Positions 9,877-19,781 of a stretch of DNA of 64,000 bases are shown here, piece after piece (the stretch's first letter is position 1; every line of letters starts with the position of its first letter). Below the pieces are notes generated by a model, which was not told where the DNA came from, did no database searches, and saw only the letters and a program-made list of their open reading frames with translations. Source of the stretch: an uncultured Fulvivirga sp. (lineage in GTDB: Bacteria > Bacteroidota > Bacteroidia > Cytophagales > Cyclobacteriaceae); contig CANMSE010000002.1 in assembly GCA_947500555.1 (NCBI GenBank), positions 806,001 to 870,000 on the forward strand, given 5' to 3'. A program made the translations under genes and the position numbers.

Positions 9877-9910
9877 TTAAAAACCACCAAGCAAGCTTGG
9901 TGGTTTTTAA
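9877..9910. terminator. Bidirectional hairpin terminator (ssrA 3' end)
   Basis: Near-perfect inverted repeat: 9877-9892 is the exact reverse complement of 9895-9910, with core CCACCAAGC/GCTTGGTGG and flanking A5/T5 runs. It lies 29 bp past the tmRNA 3' end and can stop ssrA transcription before the kinase operon. Because both flanks are A/T tracts, it can act in both directions. Confidence 0.85.
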
Positions 9911-9938
9911 ACTTTTAGCGTCAGCCAGCGCTTAATCG

Positions 9939-10337
9939 TGGAGCCGGAGAGATTCGAACTCTCGTCCAGTGAAGGCAACTATCGTAGCTTCTACATGCTT
10001 AGTTACACTTAAGTTTTCGAGTTTCGCCAAGGCGGTAACAACCTCAGACTAAACCTTAGTTGCAATTAATTTCGCACTTACATCACAACCCTGTAGGCGC
10101 TAGTTCCGCATATCGACACCCTAAATCAAAACCAGCAGAACGTAGGTTTTGTAGGATGTGGCTGGGGCACCGCGTCTGGCGATGGACCCGTTAATCTCTA
10201 CTAAACTTCGAGATTAGGCAGCCATGGCGTAATTAGATTCGCCAATTGAAATAAAGGACTATCTTTTAAGGCTCTCACCCCATGAGCCTGCATGCTTACC
10301 CACGTAATCACTCATCCTGTCAAAACCGGTCGGCCCC
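9939..10337 (-). ncRNA. ssrA: Transfer-messenger RNA (tmRNA)
   Basis: Trans-translation RNA that rescues stalled ribosomes and tags nascent peptides for proteolysis. The 5' end (10337 leftward) reads GGGGCCGACCGGTTTTGACA and pairs with CGGCTCC at the 3' end to form a 7-bp acceptor stem. A TTCGAAT T-loop lies just before the 3' end. The tag reading frame is at 10214-10243 and encodes GESNYAMAA followed by TAA, matching the Ala-rich tags of other Bacteroidota; the non-coded first residue would be Ala. The genome reads ACGA after the stem rather than ACCA, so the CCA end is not encoded and must be added. A hairpin terminator follows at 9877-9910. Confidence 0.95.
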
Positions 10338-10364
10338 AATAGATGTACAACGTGTGTACGAATA

Positions 10365-10372
10365 CAAAGATA
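10365..10372 (-). promoter_or_regulatory. Candidate -7 promoter element of ssrA
   Basis: On the minus strand this reads TATCTTTG, an exact match to the Bacteroidota -7 consensus TAnnTTTG, ending 27 nt before the mature tmRNA 5' end. No clear -33 TTG was found at the usual distance, so the call rests on the -7 element and its position. Confidence 0.5.
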
Positions 10373-10444
10373 GAACGAAATTAGTTCTTGATGAATATTC
10401 TATTAAGTTGACCAAAGTTTTTCTGTTAGTTAATTTCGCAACGG

Positions 10445-11236
10445 ATGATGAGAATTAAACTAATAATTGTGGCTCTACTATTATCTTTTAGTACCAGAGC
10501 GCAAATACTAAAAGTAGATAAAGGAGACATAGACGCTGACTCCTCAGGGTTTTTCCTTGGTAATATTAATCTGGATTTTAATATCAATAACCAAAGTACC
10601 ACAGCCGAGAAAGAAGTGACCTTTAAAGGACTAAGAGCTAAGGCTGACCTGGTCTATGTCTCTAATGAAAACGCATATATTCTTATAAACAACCTGAACT
10701 ACTTCACCTCAACTGGTGGGGCTGAAATAAGTACTGGTTTTACCCATTTCAGAATTAACTGGTTACGCAAAAAAAAATTAAGCTATGAGACATTTACTCA
10801 AATTCAATATGACGATGGTAGAAATATGCCTCTCAGGCGCTTAATAGGAGGTGGGGTTAGATGGGCAGTAGCCAGAGCCGGGAATCATAAGCTACATATA
10901 GGAACTGGAGTAATGTATGAATATGAACAATGGAAACAAGCAGAACCCTCAAGGCTTATCCAAAAGGAAATCCTCAAAAACTCAACTTATGTCGGTTTTC
11001 AAACTTTAATAAATAATATAGCCAGATTTAACGGCATTGTTTACTACCAAGGAGGTTATGATGAATCATCGGACCTATTTAGGAATAGGTTCAGTGGGGA
11101 TGTGTCACTATCCTTCAGTCTAACTAATAATCTCTCATTTAGTACTTCATTTTCAGCGCAATATGAAGACCGCCCCATCATTCCCATCAATAACTGGGTG
11201 TATTCCCTCACTAACGGATTAAAGTGGGATTTTTGA
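10445..11236 (+). CDS. DUF481 family outer-membrane protein
   Basis: Secreted protein of 263 residues. The signal peptide ends near TRAQ at about 20 (a second ATG lies one codon downstream of the chosen one). The mature part is rich in alternating hydrophobic beta strands with regularly spaced aromatic residues and ends in a C-terminal aromatic (WDF), as expected for an outer-membrane beta barrel. Motifs such as LRRLIGGGVRW and TGVMYEYEQW fit DUF481, a family named from a salt-induced outer-membrane protein; its biochemical role is unknown. A candidate -33/-7 pair (TTG, then TAATTTCG) lies immediately upstream. It is convergent with the giant exoprotein gene across a shared terminator. Confidence 0.82.
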   Translation: MMRIKLIIVALLLSFSTRAQILKVDKGDIDADSSGFFLGNINLDFNINNQSTTAEKEVTFKGLRAKADLVYVSNENAYILINNLNYFTSTGGAEISTGFTHFRINWLRKKKLSYETFTQIQYDDGRNMPLRRLIGGGVRWAVARAGNHKLHIGTGVMYEYEQWKQAEPSRLIQKEILKNSTYVGFQTLINNIARFNGIVYYQGGYDESSDLFRNRFSGDVSLSFSLTNNLSFSTSFSAQYEDRPIIPINNWVYSLTNGLKWDF

Positions 11237-11287
11237 TAATCTTTTGACGGTCTAGGATATAACAAAAAGGCAAACTGATTCAAACAA

Positions 11288-11320
11288 AAAAAGCCGATGC
11301 TGTAACAGCATCGGCTTTTT
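11288..11320. terminator. Bidirectional hairpin terminator
   Basis: Perfect 15-bp stem (AAAAAGCCGATGCTG with its complement) and a TAA loop, flanked by A and T tracts on both sides. It sits between two convergent genes, 51 nt after the DUF481 stop and 15 nt after the stop of the giant exoprotein gene, and can serve both. Confidence 0.92.
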
Positions 11321-11335
11321 ACTAACTGATTCAAA

Positions 11336-14300
11336 CTACCTCTTCATCATAAGATGGGAAATTCTTACAGAATTATCTTTTCCTATGATCGTAAGTGTAT
11401 AAGTACCTGCAGCAAAACCGACAGCATCTATCTCAGCATTGAGCTGACCAAAACTGGATCGTATTTCACCCTTATATACTTCTGCACCAAATAAATCATG
11501 AACTAAAAGCTCATAAACACCGTCTTCTTCTACTTCCATTTTCACGGCCATTCTTTCTTTGAATGGATTAGGGAATGTAATAACTCCAACATCGTTTGCC
11601 TCGTCAGGAACACTGTTTTCAGCAGACTGCATAACGAAACTTGTAGCCTGAGAATAGTGAGCATTAATACACGCTATTCCATCTACATCAAATCCGTCTG
11701 CGTTAGCACTAAACATAGTAGGGTCTGATGTATCAACTATTCTTACGAATTCGATCTGCATCAATCCGGCAACTGAAATATCAAATGATCCATCACGGCA
11801 AGTATTACCTACGAGAAGAAAATCTGTTCCATTTTCAGATACATAAACATCTGCAGACTCAGGATAATCTTCACAAGACCTCTTAGCATCTTTGAAAGAA
11901 GTTTCAATAACTACAAAGTCATTTCCTGGCTGATCAACCACTATAGTATTTAACTCAATATCTATAGAGCCTCCAAAACCAAGGCTTACAAAATTATAAC
12001 CATCACCTTGCTCAGGATAACCTACTGCATTAGTGGCATCACTTCTTCTATTAGAAATTGGCTTACCATTCTGTTTGAAACCCTGATTGAAAGCTATTAC
12101 TTCGCCTCCAGCACATGAGTTGTCAATATCACAAATTTCGCCACTTGAAGCTTTAACTTTTTGTTGCTCATTTCCATCTTGATCAAACCATTTGATAATT
12201 GTAGTATTTGCACCTGATACTGCCTCCGTGTAAAAGAAGGTATCATCATCACCAGCAGCATATATTATTCCTATCTGGGTCGTACCTACAACATTCCAGG
12301 TAACCATAACTTCAAAAGGATTAGGGTTACGCACTCTCCATCTTCTGAAGATATCAGGATTATTACTACAAACTGAAGTAAGATTTAAACTTTCAACAAG
12401 ACAAGCAGTATCATCACTTTCAACTTGTACATCATTGGAAATACCATCTTCATCAAGCCATCTAAGCTTAACAGTATTAGGCCTATCCGTTTGAGTAGGG
12501 CTAGTAAAGTAGTTGATACCAGGCACTAAGGTTATACTATCTTTCACACTTGATCCTACAATAAACCAGAAGGCATCAACATCGAAGATATTAGGGTTAT
12601 TAACCTCCCATCGTCTTTCAGAATCAGGATTGTCAGAGCAAACCGCAGTCATTTCCAAATCCAGTATAACAAATTCCAACACTGTTAAATCTATTACTAC
12701 CGGTACAGTAGAATTCACAGGATCATTGCTTGATACTTCTACAGCCTCGATATAACTGCCAGGTACAAGATCAATGGCACTTACTCCAATGACTACCTCA
12801 CTAGTTGCGCCAAATGACACAGTCCCTGTTCCACCTGAATTAACACTAACAAAAGATGGCACGCTACTGATGGTATAGTCCAGTGCTGTCTCTCCATTAT
12901 TGCTTATGCTAAAAGGGGCTTCTGTCTCAAACCCTTCAAACAAAGTAAGAGCTATGGTATCAGGCACAACTTCTATTGATGGTGGTGTTAGCACATACAA
13001 AGAAGCAGGAACTGTCACCTGAGGGTTTCTCAGATCATTGCTACAAACAACAATATTAGTGTTGAATAAACCAGGAGATAATGATCCTGCATCAAACTTA
13101 ACGTCTACATCCACAGATGAACCTCCCGGAATTGTGTCAGCTGCATTCATCACGGTTAGCCAAGGCACACCAATCACAACATTATCAACTTGGGCGTACC
13201 AATCAAAATCATCACTAAGAGGATTATAGTAACGCCATCTGACTATGAAAGACCCAGCTCCATTAATAAAATCATCCAGTTCTAATGAAACAGCTTCTCC
13301 AGGTGTTGATCGGAAAGCTCCATGATCTTCATTCCAACTTAACATGGTTGTCCAACTGCTTCCTCCATCAACACTAATATCTACATCCAGAAAGTCCCTG
13401 TTTAACAAGTTTTGGTAATTAACATCATATTCCAATACAATTCCGGTTCGTCCATCTACATCAATTTGAGGCGTCCATAATTCTGTATCATACTCAGCTT
13501 CACCAAAAACATCACTACTGACAGTTGCCGCCCCTCCAGAACCACTATAATTTCCTTCTCCTGCATTCGCAGTGGTCGTCCACACCACACCTGTTCCTTC
13601 ATTGTCCACAAAACTCCATCCTTCAGGCGGGAAAGTCTCGCCTTCAAAATCTTCATAGACTATGGCTACAGTAGCGGTGCGTACTGAAGAAACTGAAGAG
13701 TTATTTTCAATAGTAACTGAACCTTCATCGTCAAACCGTTTTTTCTCAACAGTTGCAACATCGTTTTGCCACTCCGTTGATACCTCATTATCAGCATGGA
13801 TAGCATCTGGAATTACTAAATCCCCTACCACATTAATATCAAAGATCAAGTCAGCGACACCTTCGTTTGAAACAGTCAGTATCTTAGTAGACATCTCACC
13901 AATTGCCAGAGTATCTGATAGTTGATCAGGACTGACTGCAATTATTTGCGGGTCAATGACCGTAAGAGTTGTTGGTACTATAAGAGGAGAGCTGTCAGGA
14001 TCATTATTTAGGATCACTAAATCATTCTCATAAACGCCTCCTTCTAGATTAGTAGCGCTGAATGTGACCTCTACATCTTGAGTAGTACCTGCAGGTACTA
14101 CACCAGCTATAGGTGCAACAGAAACAACCGGATCTGGTATAACACCGTCCACTAGCTGCACATTATCAAGATCAAGAGTAGGCCCAGCTACTTCCATCAA
14201 ACTTAGTAAAACTAGTTGCTCGATGTCTCCTGCAAAACCTTCACCTGAGAATACCGCTATACCGTCAAAATAGATAGTGAATAAATTAGTGGCCCTTTCC

Positions 14301-17300
14301 ACTTCTATAGCCACTTCGAAATAACCCTGCGGAATACCGGCAGCTATTGGCTGTACTTCACCACCGTTATCCGCGACTACCGCACTCGCAGTGCGATCAG
14401 GATTAAAAATCAGTCGTGTCACGAGAAACCCTGCCGTATTAGCTTGAGGGATGAGTTGCCATGTTACCGCTGTGTCCTGTAAATTTACTAATGCGGAGAA
14501 AGAAGAAAATGCCTCCGTCCCAATAGGAACCACCGGGCTAAAGGCCAATGTTTGACCAAAACCATCAGATACACTTCGTATATGTTGCGCTCCTCCACCA
14601 GGATTACTGGTATCAATCACCCAGTTAACAAACTGTCCAGCCCAACCCTGCTGATTAAGTATATCACCTTCAGCAAATGTTTCAAAATTAGTTGAATACA
14701 ATACGGAAGAAAAGTCCACCGGATCTTCTATAGCAAAAGTATTTTCTACCAGTGCTCCAGAATTTGGTGCTTTTATGGAGGTATTACCTAATGCATTCAA
14801 ATTGCGACTTCTAGTTTTTGAGTTATCAAAACCATCGCTTAATGAAATACTTTCAGTAGCCTCACCAACATTTGGAAAGGAAGATGAAAAACTGAAGTCT
14901 AACGCGCTTTCACCGGTATTAGAAATACTTAAGGTTTGAGTTGCTGATCTTCCTGCTACTAACTCTTGTTCTAAAGACTCAGGATTTACAGTAATTTCTG
15001 CGGCATTCAGCTCTTGCATGCTAACTACTACACCAACAGTCGGTGTATTAACTGCATTGCTATTAACTATAATTCCTGCTACATAGAATCCTGGGTCTAC
15101 CACTGTAGGATCAAATGTTAATTCCACATCTATAGAACCGCCCACAGGAACGGTGCCTGATGCGTTATCAATGGCGAGCCATACTTCACTATTCTCCACT
15201 AATTCTACATCATCAATTTGAGCATACCAATTCCAATCTCCTGTATTAGGATCATAGTATCGCCATCTGATCATAATTTCAGTGGCCCCGGCAATAGCAT
15301 CATCAAGTTCAAGCGTTACAGCTTCACCAGGTAATGCTCTGAAAGCACCATGATCTTCATTCCAACTTAAAAGGGTAGACCAGCTTGTACCACCATCAGT
15401 AGACAAATCAACGTCTAGAAAATCTAGTCCTGCTACGTTTTGATAATTAACACTGTATTTTAATGCGAGATTAGACTTACCAGTAACATCAATTATAGGA
15501 GTTCTCAACTCAGTATCATGTTCTGCTGGTCCGAAAATATCACTACTTACCGTAGCTGCATCTCCAGAGCCTGAATAGTTTGTTTCTCCAGCGTCACCGG
15601 TAAAGCCCCAACTAACACCTGTACCTTCATTATCAACAGTTGTCCATCCTGCAGGTGGAAATGTACCCCCTTCAAAATCTTCTGAGAAAAATACATCGCC
15701 TACGGTTATGAATATTTCTTCTGATGTCTCGTTAGAAATCAAATTAAGATTTGATGAGGCCATATTATCGCGGCTTAACTTTTCACTAACGCGCGCATCC
15801 AGTATTCTCTCATTTTGAGAAGTGATACCATCGAGCCTGCTTGACATAGCCTCTGTTGTTACACCAATATCTGCTCCGATTACTTCTAAATCGTATTCCA
15901 ATGGATTTCCACCTGTGTTTGTAATTGTTACAGTACGTGTGGACATCTTATTAAAATCAGAGATCTCTTGTACTACAGTAGGATCAACTGCTATAGTCGG
16001 ATCACCTATCACATTCAATGTTGCATCAACCACAAGAGGTGGAATTGCCGGATTATCATTTAAAGTAATGATAAGATCCGTTCTATAAGTACCAAAATCA
16101 CGATTAGCATCAAATAATACATCGATATCCGTAGAACCACCTGCTGGTATCACTCCAGCCAGAGTACTTGGCGAAATTGCCGGAGTTGAATCATCAGCAC
16201 TATTGCCATCAATAATTCTAAGATTATCTAGATCAAAAGTAGGCCCTGAGATCTCCATAAGTGAGAGCAGAACAACTTGTTCAATATCTCCAGCAAAACC
16301 TGCTCCTTCAAATATTGACTCGTTGTCAATATAGATAGCAACTTCACTTGTAGCTCTGGTCACATCGATTCTTAGGTTGAAGTAACCCTCAGGAGTATTA
16401 GCACCAGTAGGCACAAGAACACCATTACCGGTAACAGGGTCGGGCACGACAACGGTAACAACTCCGGTAGATTCAAAAATCAACCTTGTATTAATGCTGC
16501 CGCTTGTAGGCGATTGAGGAGTAACTGCCCATGTAACTCCAGTTCCCTGGATATTAATATCCATCGACACGGAAGAAATAGGATCCGTACCAATTGCTAC
16601 CACCGGTGAAAAGGCTAATGTTTGTCCAAATCCGTCAGACAAAGATCTCATCTGGAGACTACCTGCTTGTGGATTAGAAGTTTCTATTGCCCAGTTACCA
16701 AACTGTCCAGCCCAGCCTTGTTGACCATTGATATCTCCCAGTAGGAAATCTTCAAAGCCAGTTTCGTACTGAATTTCACCCAGCGCACTTACCTTTATGT
16801 CTTTGGGCATAATAGCCGAAGTACCAGTATAGAGTGGGCCTGTATAAGCTGATTGTCGTCTATTTATGGTATTAAAGCCACGGGCTGAAATAACATCAAT
16901 AGAAGGTGGTTGTAACCCTAAATCGTCTAATTCTATACTAAATGTAACATCTGAAGAACCAGCATTACTTAATGTGAGCGTCTGTGTTGACACATCTCCT
17001 TGGTCTAAACTTTCATTAAGCGATTCTGGAGAAGCCGTTACTGCCACACCCTCAACTTCCATGGTTATGGGCACTTCCACCTCTGAATTTAAGGGGTCAT
17101 TATTGCTAATAATAATTGATGAGGTAACAGTGCCAGGTGATGAACCAATAAAGGTGACTTCAATAGTAGTTTCCTCTCCCTGTGCAACAGTACCTGAAAG
17201 CGGAGTAGCAGAGAAGAATTGTCCATCAGCCCTTAATAGCCAATTACCTACCAAGCTACCATCCGGGTTAGCATCATCTATCAAAAGAGGAGGTAAGCTG

Positions 17301-19756
17301 TTAGCTGATAAATCAAAGACATCAAATTCACCCACGACATTATTTGAAATCGCCCAAGAAGAACGTTGAGGTGATGAATTGTTATCCTGCGGCATCGGAA
17401 ACGCATTAATAGCCGGATCTTCCTCAATCAAAACTGCCACAAAGAAAACTCCACTCACAGTAGTAGGCACAATGTCGACCGTAGTAAATACATCTTCTCC
17501 TGGATTGGTCAAGATACCACTGGTTTCAGTTAAAAACACTGCATTTGTTGGGTCCCCGTCATTATCAGGATCATCATACAAAATAAACCTTGCAGGTGTT
17601 TCTGCGGCTCCACTTGCTACAGCAGATGAAATAGAGGTTATAACCTCTGCTCCAGCAACGGTTTGAAATGCATTTAGCCACATCAATTCATTTGATGAGT
17701 TGAGGCCTATATTATTTTCACTGCTACCATCATCTATAGTATAAACAGCATTTTCGGCACCAGCCAACTCGAAAGGATTTGCACTTCTAAGTTGAAGCTT
17801 TTTGTTGCCCTTTTTCAGAGGTGACGCAGAACCGCGTGCAGCAAGTTTATTCCCTTTGAAAGGTGCAGCTATAGCACTCATATCAGGTACTACTATAGTA
17901 TCACCAAATGATAAAGAAAAATTGAGGTCCGCTGCGCCAGTATTACCTATTGTGATAGTCTGTGTTTCTGTTTGACCAACCTCAAGAGAGGCAGACAAAG
18001 AGGCCGGACTAACGGAAATCTGAGATGGCTCCTGACCCTCACCTACAAGTAGAACTTCAAAAACACCAGCATTGGTTGTAACTGTAGCTGTAGCGGTATC
18101 TGGTTCAATAGCTGTTGGAGAATAAGAAAATCTCAAATCATAGTCTGTACCGGGGGCAATTTCAATAGGCAAATTAACTAAATCCGGAGAGCCAAATATT
18201 CCAGATGTAGACGTTACGATGTCTATGCTTTGTATATCCACCTCTCCCGAAAGTTGTGGAGAAGGAATACTAAACACTTTAACAGACTTCACCAATTCAT
18301 TTCCAACCCCAAGTTTTCCAAAATCAATCTCCGTATCTGATACTGAAAAATCTGCAATAAGATTACTAACTGTTGCAGAAATTGAATCATTGGAAGTGTT
18401 TTGATCACCGCTTAAAGTAGTGAATGCATCGATGATATAACTTGTAGCATCTAATGACAAATCAGCTGGTGTGGAAAACGTAAAAGTAGCTACTGAAATA
18501 GCAGGAATACTGTCAGTGAAGGTTTCAGTTATCACTGATCCGCCATTTATGCTATAAGAAACATCAAAATTTGCGGCTCCTTCAATACCAAAGTTTCTTA
18601 CGCTTACCTCAACCGTTTCAGAAGCACCAAGATCAGAATCACTGAATGGTGTATTGATCGCCACAACCCCCACATCTTGAGATGCAAGATCAGTAGACAA
18701 CTGCCAGCCTTGATCTGCCAGAACACCTCTGGTAATCGGGCCTATATTAAAATTGGACTCTCCTGAGCCAACTTGTGGACTCATTAAGGAATTAATATCT
18801 CCCGCAGGGAATGCAAACTCATCCCAATGTGAGTAACTCGAACCACCCTGAAAGGGGTTAGGAGCCCATATTTCTGGTCTCGTACCTCCCAAAGCTGCAA
18901 CAGCAAGAGGTCCATTTATAAATAGATCACCACTTATTAGAGCTGCTTGTTGTTCAGGGGTACCAAAACCCAAATCCAATATTGGAGTTCCATCACCTAA
19001 TTCAACTAGTAAATCCCAAGACCTGGGGTTCGCACCTCCATTATTACCCACACCAGCACCTCCATTTGAGATTCCTGAAATACCCATACTATGGCCTATT
19101 TCATGAAGTACAACAGTCACAAAATCCGTTATACCGCCCGGTGTATTACCATCGGTTCCAAAATAAAATGTAAAGTTTGTATTGTAGGTTTGATTGCCAT
19201 TTGGTGTTCCTGGAGCAAGATCAAACCCTGCTATAGCATTAGCAAGTGCTAAAGTGTAATTGGTGGTAGGGTCTGGGGCATTGGGTACATTGGTAATACT
19301 TGGCGAACCATTTTGACCAAGCACACCAGCAGGAAGAACTGCAAAATCTGCAGCTATAATAATTGGCACCGGAGAAACTACTTCTGTCTCCCAGATATCG
19401 GCTGCGAATCGGAATGCATCTCTTGCAGGCTGAGCGTCAGCACCAAGTAAATCAAATCCCGCACCGAATTGAATATTGATTGTAGCTGTTTTCATTCCCA
19501 TGAACTCCACTTGCTCAGATGCAGTCATTTGCCCACCTCTTTGCCCAATTTTTTTCCAAAAGGGGGAATTGAAAACTCGACTGTTTTCATTTTTTCCAGA
19601 AGTGTAACATGTATCATTCTGAACTGCCACCCATTGGGCACCACCAAGCAATTTTTGTTGTGATTGCACTGGTCGAGCCAGGCTCAACATACAGGCCACC
19701 ACAAAAAAGCTTAGTACCTTAAACTGAAGCCAGACAATATTGTAGTTGTTCTTCAT
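11336..19756 (-). CDS. Giant T9SS-exported metalloprotease-like multidomain protein
   Basis: Secreted protein of 2806 residues with a signal peptide (about 1-33, cut after VQSQ). Residues about 75-355 resemble zinc metallopeptidases: HEIGHSMG at 218-225 supplies two His and the catalytic Glu. The usual third ligand after GxxG is absent, but a downstream SHWDE...LMSP motif resembles families that take their third His there. The long middle consists of beta-sandwich ASH/HYDIN-like repeats (ISNTGxxxLxF) interleaved with two LamG/jelly-roll-like domains (about 993-1185 and 1686-1869) and two choice-of-anchor-J/MAM-like domains (about 1353-1520 and 2032-2197). Then come two 75-residue CSxNP...RRWxVxNPN modules, a discoidin-like region, and a C-terminal T9SS type A sorting domain starting at FPNPF (about 2725). 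It is probably anchored at the surface or released, acting as an adhesin and/or protease. Confidence 0.88.
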   Translation of the reverse strand: MKNNYNIVWLQFKVLSFFVVACMLSLARPVQSQQKLLGGAQWVAVQNDTCYTSGKNENSRVFNSPFWKKIGQRGGQMTASEQVEFMGMKTATINIQFGAGFDLLGADAQPARDAFRFAADIWETEVVSPVPIIIAADFAVLPAGVLGQNGSPSITNVPNAPDPTTNYTLALANAIAGFDLAPGTPNGNQTYNTNFTFYFGTDGNTPGGITDFVTVVLHEIGHSMGISGISNGGAGVGNNGGANPRSWDLLVELGDGTPILDLGFGTPEQQAALISGDLFINGPLAVAALGGTRPEIWAPNPFQGGSSYSHWDEFAFPAGDINSLMSPQVGSGESNFNIGPITRGVLADQGWQLSTDLASQDVGVVAINTPFSDSDLGASETVEVSVRNFGIEGAANFDVSYSINGGSVITETFTDSIPAISVATFTFSTPADLSLDATSYIIDAFTTLSGDQNTSNDSISATVSNLIADFSVSDTEIDFGKLGVGNELVKSVKVFSIPSPQLSGEVDIQSIDIVTSTSGIFGSPDLVNLPIEIAPGTDYDLRFSYSPTAIEPDTATATVTTNAGVFEVLLVGEGQEPSQISVSPASLSASLEVGQTETQTITIGNTGAADLNFSLSFGDTIVVPDMSAIAAPFKGNKLAARGSASPLKKGNKKLQLRSANPFELAGAENAVYTIDDGSSENNIGLNSSNELMWLNAFQTVAGAEVITSISSAVASGAAETPARFILYDDPDNDGDPTNAVFLTETSGILTNPGEDVFTTVDIVPTTVSGVFFVAVLIEEDPAINAFPMPQDNNSSPQRSSWAISNNVVGEFDVFDLSANSLPPLLIDDANPDGSLVGNWLLRADGQFFSATPLSGTVAQGEETTIEVTFIGSSPGTVTSSIIISNNDPLNSEVEVPITMEVEGVAVTASPESLNESLDQGDVSTQTLTLSNAGSSDVTFSIELDDLGLQPPSIDVISARGFNTINRRQSAYTGPLYTGTSAIMPKDIKVSALGEIQYETGFEDFLLGDINGQQGWAGQFGNWAIETSNPQAGSLQMRSLSDGFGQTLAFSPVVAIGTDPISSVSMDINIQGTGVTWAVTPQSPTSGSINTRLIFESTGVVTVVVPDPVTGNGVLVPTGANTPEGYFNLRIDVTRATSEVAIYIDNESIFEGAGFAGDIEQVVLLSLMEISGPTFDLDNLRIIDGNSADDSTPAISPSTLAGVIPAGGSTDIDVLFDANRDFGTYRTDLIITLNDNPAIPPLVVDATLNVIGDPTIAVDPTVVQEISDFNKMSTRTVTITNTGGNPLEYDLEVIGADIGVTTEAMSSRLDGITSQNERILDARVSEKLSRDNMASSNLNLISNETSEEIFITVGDVFFSEDFEGGTFPPAGWTTVDNEGTGVSWGFTGDAGETNYSGSGDAATVSSDIFGPAEHDTELRTPIIDVTGKSNLALKYSVNYQNVAGLDFLDVDLSTDGGTSWSTLLSWNEDHGAFRALPGEAVTLELDDAIAGATEIMIRWRYYDPNTGDWNWYAQIDDVELVENSEVWLAIDNASGTVPVGGSIDVELTFDPTVVDPGFYVAGIIVNSNAVNTPTVGVVVSMQELNAAEITVNPESLEQELVAGRSATQTLSISNTGESALDFSFSSSFPNVGEATESISLSDGFDNSKTRSRNLNALGNTSIKAPNSGALVENTFAIEDPVDFSSVLYSTNFETFAEGDILNQQGWAGQFVNWVIDTSNPGGGAQHIRSVSDGFGQTLAFSPVVPIGTEAFSSFSALVNLQDTAVTWQLIPQANTAGFLVTRLIFNPDRTASAVVADNGGEVQPIAAGIPQGYFEVAIEVERATNLFTIYFDGIAVFSGEGFAGDIEQLVLLSLMEVAGPTLDLDNVQLVDGVIPDPVVSVAPIAGVVPAGTTQDVEVTFSATNLEGGVYENDLVILNNDPDSSPLIVPTTLTVIDPQIIAVSPDQLSDTLAIGEMSTKILTVSNEGVADLIFDINVVGDLVIPDAIHADNEVSTEWQNDVATVEKKRFDDEGSVTIENNSSVSSVRTATVAIVYEDFEGETFPPEGWSFVDNEGTGVVWTTTANAGEGNYSGSGGAATVSSDVFGEAEYDTELWTPQIDVDGRTGIVLEYDVNYQNLLNRDFLDVDISVDGGSSWTTMLSWNEDHGAFRSTPGEAVSLELDDFINGAGSFIVRWRYYNPLSDDFDWYAQVDNVVIGVPWLTVMNAADTIPGGSSVDVDVKFDAGSLSPGLFNTNIVVCSNDLRNPQVTVPASLYVLTPPSIEVVPDTIALTLFEGFETEAPFSISNNGETALDYTISSVPSFVSVNSGGTGTVSFGATSEVVIGVSAIDLVPGSYIEAVEVSSNDPVNSTVPVVIDLTVLEFVILDLEMTAVCSDNPDSERRWEVNNPNIFDVDAFWFIVGSSVKDSITLVPGINYFTSPTQTDRPNTVKLRWLDEDGISNDVQVESDDTACLVESLNLTSVCSNNPDIFRRWRVRNPNPFEVMVTWNVVGTTQIGIIYAAGDDDTFFYTEAVSGANTTIIKWFDQDGNEQQKVKASSGEICDIDNSCAGGEVIAFNQGFKQNGKPISNRRSDATNAVGYPEQGDGYNFVSLGFGGSIDIELNTIVVDQPGNDFVVIETSFKDAKRSCEDYPESADVYVSENGTDFLLVGNTCRDGSFDISVAGLMQIEFVRIVDTSDPTMFSANADGFDVDGIACINAHYSQATSFVMQSAENSVPDEANDVGVITFPNPFKERMAVKMEVEEDGVYELLVHDLFGAEVYKGEIRSSFGQLNAEIDAVGFAAGTYTLTIIGKDNSVRISHLMMKR
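13155..14705 (-). repeat. Intragenic duplicated unit, C-proximal copy
   Basis: Encodes the second LamG-like plus choice-of-anchor-J-like block of the giant exoprotein (about residues 1686-2197). It matches the N-proximal block in order and in long stretches of near-identical protein, for example QQGWAGQF, SDGFGQTLAFSPVV, LSWNEDHGAFR and PGEAV. The offset between equivalent positions is about 680 residues (about 2.04 kb). Boundaries are approximate. Confidence 0.75.
15190..16780 (-). repeat. Intragenic duplicated unit, N-proximal copy
   Basis: Encodes the first LamG-like plus choice-of-anchor-J-like block (about residues 993-1520) and pairs with the copy at 13155-14705. Shared motifs include QQGWAGQF, FAGDIEQ, VLLSLME, NEGTGV and NYSGSG. 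Boundaries are approximate because the flanking ASH-like repeats are more diverged. Confidence 0.75.
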
Positions 19757-19781
19757 AATTTATTGGTTTTTGTAAAATATA

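Noticed and set aside
13038..19663. Many plus-strand ORFs of 60-167 codons opposite the giant exoprotein
   Set aside because: Ser/Thr-rich antisense shadows of the repetitive coding sequence; no start context or family resemblance.
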